Assembly (NCBI GenBank): GCA_949358305.1
Contig: OX442324.1
Span: forward strand, 7,663,601 to 7,723,600
DNA: 60,000 bases
Source: Strigamia acuminata
Lineage: Eukaryota > Arthropoda > Chilopoda > Geophilomorpha > Linotaeniidae
Direction of reading: 5' to 3'
Position numbers and translations under genes: made by a program. The notes beneath the pieces are model-generated. The model ran no database searches and was not told where the DNA came from. It saw only the letters and a list, made by a program, of their open reading frames with translations. Of the stretch, positions 21,775-32,935 are shown in pieces (within the stretch, counting starts at the first letter, position 1; each line of letters opens with the position of its first letter).

Positions 21775-22215
21775 TTTTTGCACATAAAAATTGCAATTTA
21801 CACATAAAAATTGCATTTTTGCACATAAAAATTGCAATTTGCACATAAAAATTGCATTTTTGCACATAAAAATTGCAATTTGCACATAAAAATTGCATTT
21901 TTGCACATAGAAATTGCAATTTGCACATAAAAATTGCATTTTTGCAGATAAAAATGCACATAAAAATGACTTATTTTCTAAGAAATTGCAATTTTGCAGA
22001 TAAAAATTCATTTTGGGCATATAAATTGAGTATTTTTAAAACTAAAAATGGCTTTCTTAAATTAAAATTCAGCGTTTTTGAACAGAAATTCTGCATTTTT
22101 GCACACAAATCAGCATTTTTGCACACAAATTCTGCATTTTTGCACAAATTCTGCATTTTTGCACAGAAATTCTCCTTTTTTACACAGAAATTCTGCATTT
22201 TTACACGAAAACTCC
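21775..22215. repeat. AT-rich satellite-like tandem array
   Basis: About 20-bp units of the form gcacataaaaattgcaattt, arranged as a two-unit period near 41 bp to about 21960. They grade into ctgcatttttgcacagaaatt units to about 22215. Open frames on both strands here are by-products of the repeat. Confidence 0.9.
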
Positions 22216-23028
22216 ACAAATACATATTTGATTAGAGTCGAGGGGACCTGATGTGTCTATAAAGAAAGAGAGATCAAACGATAACCAATGCAATACAAAC
22301 ATACAAAAACAAGCCCGAAGGCTTGGCAGAAAACCAGAGCCTATATAGTTCCTGAGAACAATAAGATTAGCGGTAGCCAATCAGACATCAGAATCTATGG
22401 GTTTGCAGGACACTTTAGTCTGGACCTGGTAGAAGACTGGGTCCAGAAAAGTTTGATTGGTTCTCTTCAGTTTAAAACGTGATATTGATTCATTAGAATC
22501 AATATATTAAAATAATACTTTATTTTAGATAATAAATATCTTATATTTATTTGTTTGAGTTGTAATAAATATTACACTCTGGATTTCCGTATTTAAACCG
22601 CGCGCGCTAATTTACTAGCGCCATCTAGTGTGAACATTAATACCTACGGTTGTATAACCGTCACAAGTATTTTATCACTGATTCGGACCAAGGACCAACA
22701 TTGAAGTAATGATATTATTTTAGGACCATTTGGTCAGCTTATGTATAATTTAATTGTTCATTTAACTGGCCAAATGTCGGCATTAGTATTATATAATTTA
22801 CTTGTTAGTGCTTATTTTGTATTGGGTGGAATCAATAAATGTAGTTGTTTTGATAACCACCTCGTATTCATGTATCTCACACTTTATTCTCTTGCATTGT
22901 AATTCTATACCCGGTACTACCATATGGCCAGGTGCCAGAGAATGACTCTGTTTTGTGTCTTCTCGTGACATGTACCGCGAAATTCCGTACAGTACCAGTA
23001 TCGAGGTAATTTTGTACTCGCTGAAACA
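22216..23028. other. Unassigned intergenic stretch
   Basis: No coding region recognised. It contains gcgccatctagtg (about 22618) and AATAAATG near 22831 followed by a pyrimidine-rich run, which could be the remains of an old LTR. I cannot pair it with anything in the window. Confidence 0.3.
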
Positions 23029-23215
23029 CCGTGGTAATTTAGTACTTGCTGAAATTGAACGTGGTAATTTTGTACTGGCTGAAATTGAACGTGGTAATTT
23101 TGTACTGGCTGAAATTAAACGTGGTAATTTTGTACTGGCTGAAATTAAACGTGGTAATTTTGTACTGGCTGAAAGTATCGTGGTAATTTTGTAACCGGCT
23201 GAAAGTACGGTGTCC
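23029..23215. repeat. 30-bp tandem repeat, about six copies
   Basis: Unit cgtggtaattttgtactggctgaaattgaa, nearly perfect in the middle copies and decaying at both ends. Because the unit is a multiple of three it reads as a 10-residue repeat in one frame. I do not consider that coding. Confidence 0.93.
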
Positions 23216-23637
23216 TGGTACCGTGGTACTATTTAGGCCAGCCTTAAGTACCGTGTACGGTATTTTTTGGTCAGTACCGACCCAACAGCAACACTGAATA
23301 AGAGCGACGTTGTTGCCAGGTTGTTGCCAGGTTGTTGCACAATTTTCGTTGTCCGAGTTAAATCATTTTGAGTGGGGAATTTAAGCCTGTAGTCTCGAGG
23401 CGCCTCTAGTGACAAAGACACAAACAACACAGCTTTAAACGATTCCTTACTCCTCAAACTAATTTGAAAGCAAGTACTCCGATGTTTCACGAGTTTGACA
23501 CTGTCATTACGTGGAACGTTTTTTTCAATAAAAATATTTTTTTTTATGAATTATAAAAATGGTATTTTAAAGAATTGCCAAATATTGCGCTTCACACGAA
23601 GCATAGGTTTTACATAATCTTCTTATAGGCAATCTAG
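23216..23637. other. Unassigned stretch before the HMGA-like gene
   Basis: Contains a duplicated gttgttgccag (about 23310-23335) and an A/T-rich run near 23520-23570. No gene recognised. Confidence 0.3.
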
Positions 23638-24056
23638 CAACCAATGAGAGCAGAATAGTAAATTAAATCTAACCATTGAGCGCCCCCAAGAGAGGCCACC
23701 TTAACCAATCACAGCATTCAACCGTCAATTTGAAAAAACGGTTACTCACTATACTCATTTCTCTCTACAGTTGCCATTCGTAGCGGTGCTCGTTGTTGGT
23801 AAGTCTTCCCTCTGTTCATACGTTTGTCATTTGTTTGAAAACAAATTTGATTTCAACGAACAATTGAAAAAGGATTTTTGTAAGAAAATTGTCGTTCATT
23901 TGATTGCAAAATTGTGATTTCGTTGTAATGGGCTGTGGAATTTAGCGGTCATGTGGCTGAAGAAAAGCGCGGCCATTTTAAGTCTAGCCATCTTTTGTTG
24001 TAATAGATTTGCACATTTTTCTTCAATCCGTGTTAGAGTGAAGAATTTTTTAAGCT
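23638..24056 (+). promoter_or_regulatory. Promoter and 5' UTR of the HMGA-like gene
   Basis: Two CCAAT boxes (23641-23645 and 23705-23709) precede a likely first exon. A consensus donor, g|gtaagt, after 23798 and an acceptor, ttcttcaatccgtgttag, ending at 24036 would remove a 238-nt intron in the 5' UTR and leave about 20 nt before the ATG at 24057. The start site itself is not resolved. Confidence 0.5.
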
Positions 24057-24441
24057 ATGGCGGATAATGCAGATAGCGGTGCTGGTGAGCCTGAAGTGAA
24101 GAAAGGACGAGGGAGACCGAAAAAAGCAGATGTTGTGAAGGTATTTAGTCGTTTCTTGTCGTTTATGCCGCCATTTTCATCCTATCTAAATATTCAGTTG
24201 GCCGAGTTGGTCGTGCTTTCTACGTCATACTTTGTAGCTAAAGGGCACGTAAATACGGACTGTTTGTTACTTGTCAAATTGCTCGTGTATTACAAACCGG
24301 TTCCTTTTTCGTTTGCTTCTTAATGGCGGTGTTTGTGTGAAAGAATGAATATTTCTCCGCTTTAGTGCCAACTTAGTAGTTCTTGCCAATGTAGGAGACA
24401 AAAAAACAAATTTTGTTTCCAACTTTCGCTCGTTTCTCTTC

Positions 24442-24473
<32 letters not shown>

Positions 24474-25159
24474 GTGCTCTGTTCAGTTTGTTTTCCCTTC
24501 CGCAATCGTTTTCGGATCATTGTGTGCATTCCTCGCTACGAATTTCTTTTTCGAGCTTGCACACTAGGAATAAATAAATAAAGAAAGAAAGAAAGAAATA
24601 TTTATTCTTTCTATTTCTCCACGCATTTTTCTGCGAACAAATCGAACTCGTCCTATTTTATGTTAATTCAAATAGTAACGTGCTATGCTTTACTCTTATC
24701 GATACCGACTGGTTGAGATAATTAATTAATTAATTAATTGTTGTTAATATTAACATTGTGCACAACCGAAAATGCCCGTTTGCAGAGACCACACGCACGA
24801 GTTTTATTTAAACATAGACCAATGAGAGTTGTCAGTGCTTAGATAATTTGGTATTTTTTATTTTATTTTATTTTATTTTATTTAATTTATTTAATTTATT
24901 TAATTTATTTATTTATTGTTTTTCTTTTTTCTTTTCTTTTTTTCAACCTTACTTTAATTTTTTTTATTTAACTGCAGCGTGAATACATTTTTGTACCGGG
25001 TTGTAAGTTTCCTTGTGTTGAGTGAAACAACAGATGCATATGAATTTGTAGCAATAGACTAATATCCAAATGTTTTCACTTACTTAGTCGACTTGTCAAT
25101 AGCTTACACGAGTAGGTTTTTGAGTTTCTTTTTTTCATCTTTTTATATTTTGATAGACT

Positions 25160-25193
<34 letters not shown>

Positions 25194-26044
25194 CGCCTAA
25201 CGCTTTGACCAAGTCTTGAAGGCACTTGTTGAGTTGGTCGCTTGACGTAGGCCACAAGAATTGTTTGCAAAGAAAACACCTACGTCTATTAATGATATCG
25301 ATATTTTACTTAGTGATAGATTGAAACAAGTTAAGTGGTGTTCAGCTCCAAATCATTCTGTAGCTATCCAAATTGCAAAATTCATTGAATGAAAAGCTGT
25401 GTGGTTTTAAAACAATTTTACTGCTTAATGATTCAACTAATCGAGAAACAACGAGAATATAAAAAAAAATAAAAATATAGAATAAAATAATAAAAATAGA
25501 ATATGAAAAAAAAAAAAATTAAACAAAATCACTAACTGATAATGTTGTCATTGGTCTATTTTCAGACGAATCTCTTGTGTGGATTAAAAGTAATTTCTTA
25601 TTTTTGAATAAATCCCAGGGATTTATTTATTCTGGAGGGACCTAACCTAACATACCTAAGTCAGTTGTATCTGGAGGGAGTGACGTCATCCGTGATAGGA
25701 GACAAAGCTAGTGATTAGCAGCTGGACACCCTTTAGATTTAATGAGTTAGGCATCCAAATCTCGAATTTCTGAAGTAAGTTTGCTGCTGGTTTTAAATTT
25801 GAAATAATGATTTTTCATACTTATGTCTTTTTTTGTGTACTTTATTAGTTTTAAGCAATTGGACTACAGTATTAAGTTGGCATACATAAAAGAAAGCACT
25901 TGGAATTAACTGACTTGACTGATTGACAGCAATGCAGTGCGATGTCTGCTAAAATGTGTCAAGACTGCCTTCAATACCAGAATTATTTCTACCATTTGCT
26001 AGTCTTGATTAATTGAAATATTGAATGAGCTGTAGCGCATACAC

Positions 26045-26075
<31 letters not shown>

Positions 26076-29000
26076 GACGTACATACGTACACACATACAT
26101 ACAGCTCTCGCTCTCACACTGTTTGTTACCAATTGCTTTTTCAAACTGATCCAAGTTATTTAGTTTCAACTTGCCGTAATTTACGTCGTCTTTGTTCTAA
26201 AGCAGCGAATATTCTTAATTTCAAAGTCGCGAATATAGGATATTCGACCTTTTTTCATTGCTGTTTTCTACTTTTTTATTTCATTACTCGATTTCTTAGT
26301 TTCTAGTATTTCTGTTAAAACTATATAGAAAAAAAGAAAAAAAATTAATTTTTTCAACGTTTGAAACAATTTAAGTTAAGTAAGTTAATAAAAGAAATAT
26401 TTTCTAGGTTGAGTGCTGAATTGAGTTGTAGTGAAACGAAACGAAATGTTTGAGCACGTTAGTTAGTGAAAATGTCAAACTTGTTTGATATGGTACTGGG
26501 CGTAACGAAATGAGCTTGCAAACAATATTGTGTTGTATATTTATGCTTGATTTTGAAGCTAGTTTGAATGGTAAAAGTTTGATTGAAATGTTAATGTCAC
26601 GTTCTTGTCTTGAAGGAGGAGTCGAAGCAGGCTGAGAAAAGAGGGAGAGGCAGATCAGCAGTTCACACGTCACCGAAAAAAGAGAAGGACGATTCTGAAC
26701 CTGCTGTAAAGAGAGGCAGAGGACGTCCCAAAGGTAGCAGTAAAAAGGGGAAAGGAAAAGCCAAGGTAACTATATGAAAAAAGAAAAATGTACGTTATAC
26801 ACAATTTCTCTGTAATTGAACAGCCAACAAGTGGTCGTGGAGGAGCAAGGAGTGGGCGTGGAAGAGGAAGACCAAAGAAGGCAAGTTTTAACTTTGCAAC
26901 GAGTATATCACATGTAAAGAAATAATAGTTGTGAAAAGAATTCAATGACATTGACCGGCTGGGTTGTATTGTGTATTGTATGTTACATTGTATTATTGTA
27001 CATCATTCAGACTAGTTGCAGTGGAATTGCCTAAGATTACCCTTAATTTGAATATTGTTCTTTGCAATTATCTTATTCGAAATTGACTGGACAAAACTGT
27101 TTTCTGTTTTGTACGGGGTTATACTGGGAAGAAAGTGGTTTGCCTACAAAATATTTGCACTTGGTGTAAAGTGAGTTTTGGTGCATTCAACTTTAAATTC
27201 GCGAATGACTTTCTTTCTGGTGAAATAGTGAAATCAGCGGTTTGAGTGCAACAAGGGAGAATTTAAAATTGAATGTATCTTGCGTATAAGTTGCAGTCGT
27301 CAATTTAATCAAGTTGTACGAAGTAATATTTTACAGAATACTAACAGAACATTAACAGTTGAAGAAAAAGATTAAATTTTCACTGTTTGATTAACCCAAT
27401 TTGTTTAGCAATGTTACTTATTACCTTAATCGTTGTTGGCTTTGGTTTGGTTTGGTAATCCTGAAATTGAAATGTGATTTGAATTTCTGAATACCTGAGT
27501 CTGTCTATAGTTCTCGTGTATTTGGTGGGGAAATTTTAGTTTCAATATTTTTTTCTTCGAAAAATGCAGGGCACATGAATGATTTCTTGGGGAATGAATG
27601 AATGAATGAATGAATGAATGAATGAATGAATGAATCCACTGGACTATTTGATTGTTTCTGTATTAATGAAAGTATGAATATATAAATTGAAATTCAATGC
27701 TCCAAACAAATTCAGAAGAAGAAAAAAGTGAAATACTGAAACTGGTTTTTAATTTAAAATTATTTCCATTGCATCTATGATATTAATTTTTGCACTTTAA
27801 ACATTTAAGCTGCAGTGAGGGTATTCAGCAAATACTTGGCATGTTGCAATTAGCAAAGGTGTGCAGTAGTGGTCATAAAAATCCTCCCAGCCCAGCTTGA
27901 AGCTCACCTGCAGAATGAGTGTTTTTGGCTGTATCCACCAGGTAGTTGAAAAACTTATTGCTATGTTGTGACATCATTTAAATGTCAGTTTTCTACAGGT
28001 GAGCTTCAAGCTGGACTGGGATGTTTTTTATGACCACGACTGTACTTACGTAATTATACCTGTACCTGTAGGTGTAGGTTTATTTTTGTTTGACAACCTA
28101 ACGACAAACTTGAAGGTAAGTTACTTGCCTTTCACGATTATTTTTTGATTGTGGATTACCGTACATCTGCTAATTGTCTGCAGACCTCTAATAATTTTGC
28201 TGGCCGCCAATTGCACTAGTAAAATGCAGAGCCACGTATGCGATATGTGTAGGTAACATTGCAAGCATCACTTCTGTATTAACTCGTTTTAAACTACACG
28301 CCGGTTTAACTTGGATTTTACCAGACTGCTAGTAAACTCCATTTTTACTGTCGGGTCTTTATTAACGAGTACGAATTTTTTTCAATGAGAAGTGAACAGT
28401 AAATTTAAAAAGCATTTTTAGATGTCCAAAATGTAAGAAATTAATCATTAGATTCTATAAGTTTAATCAAATTTTAATAATAACCTTCAGAATATCAAGA
28501 AAACTTAAGTTTCTGGCCCAAATTGCAACATAATTATTCATTCGGGCTCGTTCAATTAAAAAATCAAACAAAAACAAAACTCTGCAGTTTGACTTTTTAC
28601 TGGCACGTTGGTATAAGCTACTAAAAGTTGGTAATCCCATGCAGCTTAAATTGGGGCGATACGGTATGATTGATTTGTATTTTCTCATACTTGCTTGTTA
28701 ACTTTGCACAGTGACTTGCACAGCCTAATTATTTTTTTTCTAATCAAAATTGTGCCACAATTTTTAGAATAATTCCTTATAATTTCATTTAAGCTTAAAC
28801 TTTTTTTTGAAAAATAGCCCACAAAAAATCAATGACAGAGAAAGTATTTGCAGATAAAAGAATGGAGAGTTAAATAGCCTTTGTTCTCGTACTTTGTGGG
28901 CTTCCAATTGCTGGAAAAGAAATGTTTACAAATATTACGTGGTTGTGTAATTAGAAGACAGACATTTTTTTCCTATGGCATGTGGTACTTGGTCAACCGA

Positions 29001-31039
29001 TTTCAATAAATTGCAGCAATGTATTGTACATACATGATATGCAGTTGGCACTGATGGTTTGATACTTCTTCTTGCTAAAGTAAAGTAACTAATCACATGA
29101 CGTTTATTCAAATCAAGAAAATCATTCAACAATTGTGATTTACGTGACGGAAAGTTTGAAAAATGTTAAATCCTTAGAAATATATAGTAGGCTATTAAAA
29201 ATAGGTTGTTATGAAAGTTTTGAAGGAACAAAAACAAAAAAAACAAACTTTTGCAGGATCTTTTTCAAGATGAAAAGTGAATCGGGCGACCATCCTACTT
29301 GCCAGTCTGCGCCTGTCCATTGGCCAGCCATGGACAAAAACAATTGCTTTCTAACTAGCTTATGGGTGTCCAACATCGCTCCTTCCCCAGGCCACTTTAG
29401 AAGAGGAGGAATTGTGTTGGGCCGCACATTAAATACACTACAGCTAACAACTGATAATAGCTGATGAGAAAAAGGTCTATTCACATCTTCTTGAGATACT
29501 GTATACCACCACACATAAGCAAAACAAAGTCCTAGCTTAATAATACTAATTGTAATGCTGTTTGCCCTCTAAACAAAAGAAAAATCTGGAAATAAAAAGA
29601 GTAGTATTGTGCTGCGGATCTAGTAGCTGTTCAGGTTTATGTCAGGAGCAAGTAAAATGCTTGCGATTGGATGACATCAGTTGCTAAAACTGTACTAGGT
29701 ACAATACAGTCGTGGACAAAAAAAAACTTGCCTTCAGTTTAGCTGTTTTAATTTTCTCTACCAGGTGGCATGAAAATCCATTGAGATTGAATGGCATCAA
29801 TCTTGACCGGGTGGGTCTCTTCTGGTCTTGCCTTAGCAACAGTAAAGATAGCCCTGGCAAATAATGATGGTTACACTTAAAACAGCTAAACTGAAGGGAA
29901 TTTTTTTTTGTCCATGACTGTAGATAATGCTGACATTGACTTGATTAAATCTTGGTTTAACCTTTTCTTGTAAAATAGATTAGTGTAAAAAGTAAGTGTT
30001 TTGACAGTTTGAAACGGATTTCCAATTGGTCAGATTCTCTTTAGCCGGAACGACTGCGACTGTGACAGCCACAAGATGTGACACGGAACACGTGCCACAG
30101 TTTCACAGTTTCGGTTTAAACTTGACTGAAATGTATTTTCTGCAAGGCTCTACACCTCAATATTTGCGACAATCGAACGAAAATGTCGTGCTTGTTCTGT
30201 GTTAGGCTTGTGGCTGTTGAGAGACCAAACAATTTTGATTGTAGTAAAAATTATTGAATCATTATCTGCAGATCAGATGGCTGTACTAAAAAAACTATAT
30301 AGATTGTTTCGCTGCATTGAGCATATTTCACAAGTCGTGCTATGGCTGTGCTAGCCCCTTTGGTAAAAAGAAACTTATTATCGGAATGTGACTGATGAAA
30401 TATATTGTTTTCTTTGCCTGGCTACTAAGCGCTGTTTGCATTCTAGGGCTTGCTTGTCCAAACGAGCCGAACCCTAGAGCAGAACGATGATACTGCACGT
30501 AATGGTTTAAAACGAAAGAAATGCCTCTCATTTTAACGCAGCCAAAAGAAAATTGTACTGACGGCCTGCGGAAGTCGTTTCGTTGTAAGTAGTAGTAGTA
30601 GGGCGATGCGATGCGATGCGATGCGATGCGATGCGCAACACAGCTTACAAATGAGTGTGGAGAATCGTAGGGCTAATTTAAATGAGGCTTGTGATATGCC
30701 GTACAAGTAGGAGAAGTGAAGTTAGGTTTTTGTGCACTCTTGGCAACTACTTGCAAGTGAAATTGTCAAGTTGTGTTTGAGCAAGTGCGTAATGAAAAGA
30801 GTATTCTCCCCGTTCGGCCTTAATTCTGATGTGTCTCCCCCAGTAGGTGTTGTAAGGCATTTCCTTTTCTTTTCATTTTATTCACTTTTAGTGACTTGTC
30901 ATTCTCACCCTGACCATTGCAGCAACTGGAGGAAGATGAAAATGATGATGATGATGAGGAAGAAGACGACGATTCCAAAGGAGATTCAGAAGATGCTAGC
31001 GGAGGATCTGCTGATGAAGTAAAGGACGGGAAGAAGTAA
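24057..31039 (+). CDS. HMGA-like AT-hook chromatin protein (four coding exons)
   Basis: Spliced coding exons: 24057-24140, 26616-26765, 26824-26880 and 30923-31039, all phase 0, giving a 135-aa protein. Exon 1 encodes an AT-hook (KKGRGRPKK). Exon 2 has a weak hook (KRGRGRSAV) and a good one (KRGRGRPKGSSKK). Exon 3 has SGRGRGRPKK. Exon 4 encodes an Asp/Glu-rich tail ending SADEVKDGKK. AT-hooks bind the minor groove of AT-rich DNA, and HMGA proteins use several to bend DNA and organise chromatin. Size, three good hooks and the acidic tail fit the HMGA (HMG-I/Y) plan. Splice sites are aag|gtattt, aag|gtaact and an unusual GC donor, aag|gcaagt, after exon 3. AATAAA signals lie at 31107-31116. Further exons in the 4-kb last intron cannot be excluded. 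Cytosolic or other roles are not indicated. Confidence 0.8.
24442..24471. repeat. (TTTC)n microsatellite
   Basis: Seven to eight perfect tetranucleotide copies in the first coding intron. A (GAAA)n run follows near 24580. Confidence 0.95.
24847..24918. repeat. (TTTTA)n / (TTTAA)n low-complexity run
   Basis: Pentanucleotide TTTTA repeats grading into TTTAA repeats, in the first intron. A short (TTAA)n run lies at about 24719-24740. Confidence 0.9.
25161..25192. repeat. (TAA)n microsatellite
   Basis: About ten copies of TAA. Confidence 0.95.
26045..26070. repeat. (GT)n microsatellite
   Basis: Thirteen GT units, followed by alternating atata/acgtac sequence. Confidence 0.95.
27592..27636. repeat. 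(GAAT)n microsatellite
   Basis: About eleven GAAT units within the last intron. Confidence 0.95.
27864..28042. mobile_element. Tc1/mariner-type miniature element 1
   Basis: About 180 bp with inverted ends. Left reads CAGTAGTGGTCATAAAAATCC and the complement of the right reads CAGTCGTGGTCATAAAAAAC. Pairing continues for about 50 bp through gcttgaagctcacctg. The right end abuts TA, while the left TA has decayed to TG. No coding capacity. The CAGT(C)GTGG terminus is shared with the element at 29707. Confidence 0.75.
29707..29920. mobile_element. Tc1/mariner-type miniature element 2
   Basis: 214 bp with inverted ends CAGTCGTGGACAAAAAAAAA and CAGTCATGGACAAAAAAAAA (right end complemented), extending to cagtttagctgtttta on both sides. 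It is flanked by TA on both sides (29705-29706 and 29921-29922), the Tc1/mariner target duplication. Non-autonomous. Confidence 0.85.
30603..30635. repeat. (GCGAT)n microsatellite
   Basis: Six to seven copies of gatgc, preceded by (AGT)n at 30590-30600. Confidence 0.95.
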
Positions 31040-32935
31040 ACGGCAAAACAACAACACATGAAAGAAAATATAAACATTGAAACCAAAATGAATGAATCAA
31101 TCGATCAATAAATAAATTACAAAAATGGGAGTTGGGAAAAGACTTAATGGTGTCTACAATTGATTAGTTAATAGATGGTTTTTAAATGTTTTTTACGATC
31201 ATGGCGAGATCTTTTCTGTTTGAATTTAATGCAAAGCAGTCTCTGGAAATAAGCTTGTACTAAAAAGACTTGACACAAAGTTTTTTAGTTATTTGACGAG
31301 ATGTTGCTGGTTAAATTGCATAAAGTTCAAACAATTTCATAACTCATTGCCATATGTTCTAAAAATCAGTATTTCATAATTACTTCGTTTCTCGCTTGGA
31401 TTCGTCAAATTGGTGAAACGATTAGTATTTTACTAAAGCGGGGGGGGGGGAGGGGAGGGGAGGGGAGCTTTCTCATCACCATCTTCATATGCTATCAGCA
31501 AAGATTTTAGTGCCAAGTTTCAATTTAATTACTTTTCCCCTTTCGTTCTTTTTTTTTCTTTTTTTCTGTTTTTTTCTTTGTCATTAACTTTATTCGCTAG
31601 AAATTATTTTTTTTTTTTGATTGTTTGAACTCTGGAATCATGTTTTTATTTCATACTTTATCTTTTTAAGTTCTGTAAAATTCACTTCAATTTCATCTTT
31701 TAGTAACTTGGCATATAAAAAGTTCGACATTTATCTTCACTTTCATCTAAGTATTCAACTTACACTGTTTTGTCTTTGTTTTGGCATAATTCTATGTATA
31801 TCAACATTGATATGTAATGTATAACATTTAGTATAAAAAAAAAAAGAAAAAAATCCATCAACTTAATTGCTTAAATTGATGAAAGTTTGAGGTGAGGGTT
31901 TAGTTTGTTTAATTTTCACAATCTGTTTCTAGGTACACTGTTTTTATATTTTAAAATGCACGCCACAATTGACTTATGTAGAATTGACATATAACTAGAA
32001 TGTTTTATTATAGAACTTGATAATTAAAAACAATTAGCAATAAATTCAGAGCTACCACTTTTCTTTTCATGTTGCTAAATAATTAAAAAAAAAACAAAAA
32101 AAAAATTGGTATTTTGTTCTCGAGTTTTGACATATTAGTTGACAAGAAGAACATCTCCCAGATTGTTGTGTCCGACTTAATTTTCGTCAGAGCAATATCC
32201 ATAAAAATCTGGGTTGCAACAATAATTTGAAAAGAAAAAAGTGACTACACGGAAGGTTTGTATTGGAACTGTTGTTTGCTAGAAAAGCAAGAACTAACTT
32301 ATTATCACGTAGTATTCACAAAATTTGCGAAAATCATCAATTATACAGAGTGCTTCTGCTCCATATTTCAATTAAAAAGTTGCTAATAATTTTTTTTTCT
32401 TTCTTTTAGTTTGTTAATCGTTCTTAACTGTTTTAAAAATTTTGCCGATGAGCGGGAAATAAATAACGTGTATTTGTAATTAGAAAAAGAGTGGCTTGCA
32501 GATAATTAAGCTTACATCTGATTGGAATGAGCCAGGTACACTAAATGACAAGTTTTAAATTAAATTCTCTGCAAATATTGCTCGGTTATCATATTGAATC
32601 TTAATTTATTTTTCTTTTAGTTTTTGGTAAGTGATTCGTTTGTTTCATTTTGCTCAAAAGGTATAAATCAATCAATTTTCTGGGAATGTCAGTCAGTTTG
32701 TTGTGTCTGAGTTCTTGGGAATCCAATTTAGATTTTCCATCCAATCAAAATAAACGTTTTCTCCATCTTTCTACCTCATCTGATTTTGAAAAAATGACAC
32801 TCTAGTAGTTGGTTGTTACAAGTTATATCTTATAATAGTTCATTATCAATTTGTTATTATTGTCTAATGAGGTAATATTTATCAAAACCATCAACTGTAG
32901 TTTGTAAAATCAGTGAAATAAATAAATCACAATTT
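31040..32935. other. Intergenic region between convergent genes
   Basis: AT-rich. It holds the 3' UTR of the HMGA-like gene, a G-rich run (31440-31467, gggggggggg then agggg repeats) and T-rich runs. TTTATT near 32593 could be the minus-strand AATAAA of the gene at 32936-33894. No coding region seen. Confidence 0.4.

Larger units (their letters stand above)
26881..30922 (+). other. Large GC-AG intron of the HMGA-like gene
   Basis: A 4042-nt intron starting GCAAGT and ending ttctcaccctgaccattgcag. It contains two miniature transposons, a (GAAT)n run at 27592-27636 and a (GCGAT)n run at 30603-30635. Open frames at 29135-29514 on both strands show no recognisable protein. Confidence 0.7.

Noticed and set aside
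21760-22215. CRISPR-like regular repeat array
   Set aside because: Eukaryotic context, repeats directly adjacent with no unique spacers, and satellite-type composition.
21749-22235. 70-120 aa open frames on both strands
   Set aside because: They are translations of the 20-bp tandem repeat and are low-complexity.
22955-23194. 79-aa open frame with a 10-residue repeat (GNFVLAEIER)
   Set aside because: A by-product of the 30-bp DNA repeat. No start context or homologue, and outer copies decay without regard to frame.
26025-26306. 93-aa open frame with a poly-Cys/Val stretch
   Set aside because: The start is a (GT)n microsatellite. The frame is chance.
29135-29514. Open frames of 109 aa (+) and 101 aa (-) in the HMGA-like intron
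   Set aside because: Opposite-strand overlap, no recognisable domain, no matching splice sites. Probably an old repeat.
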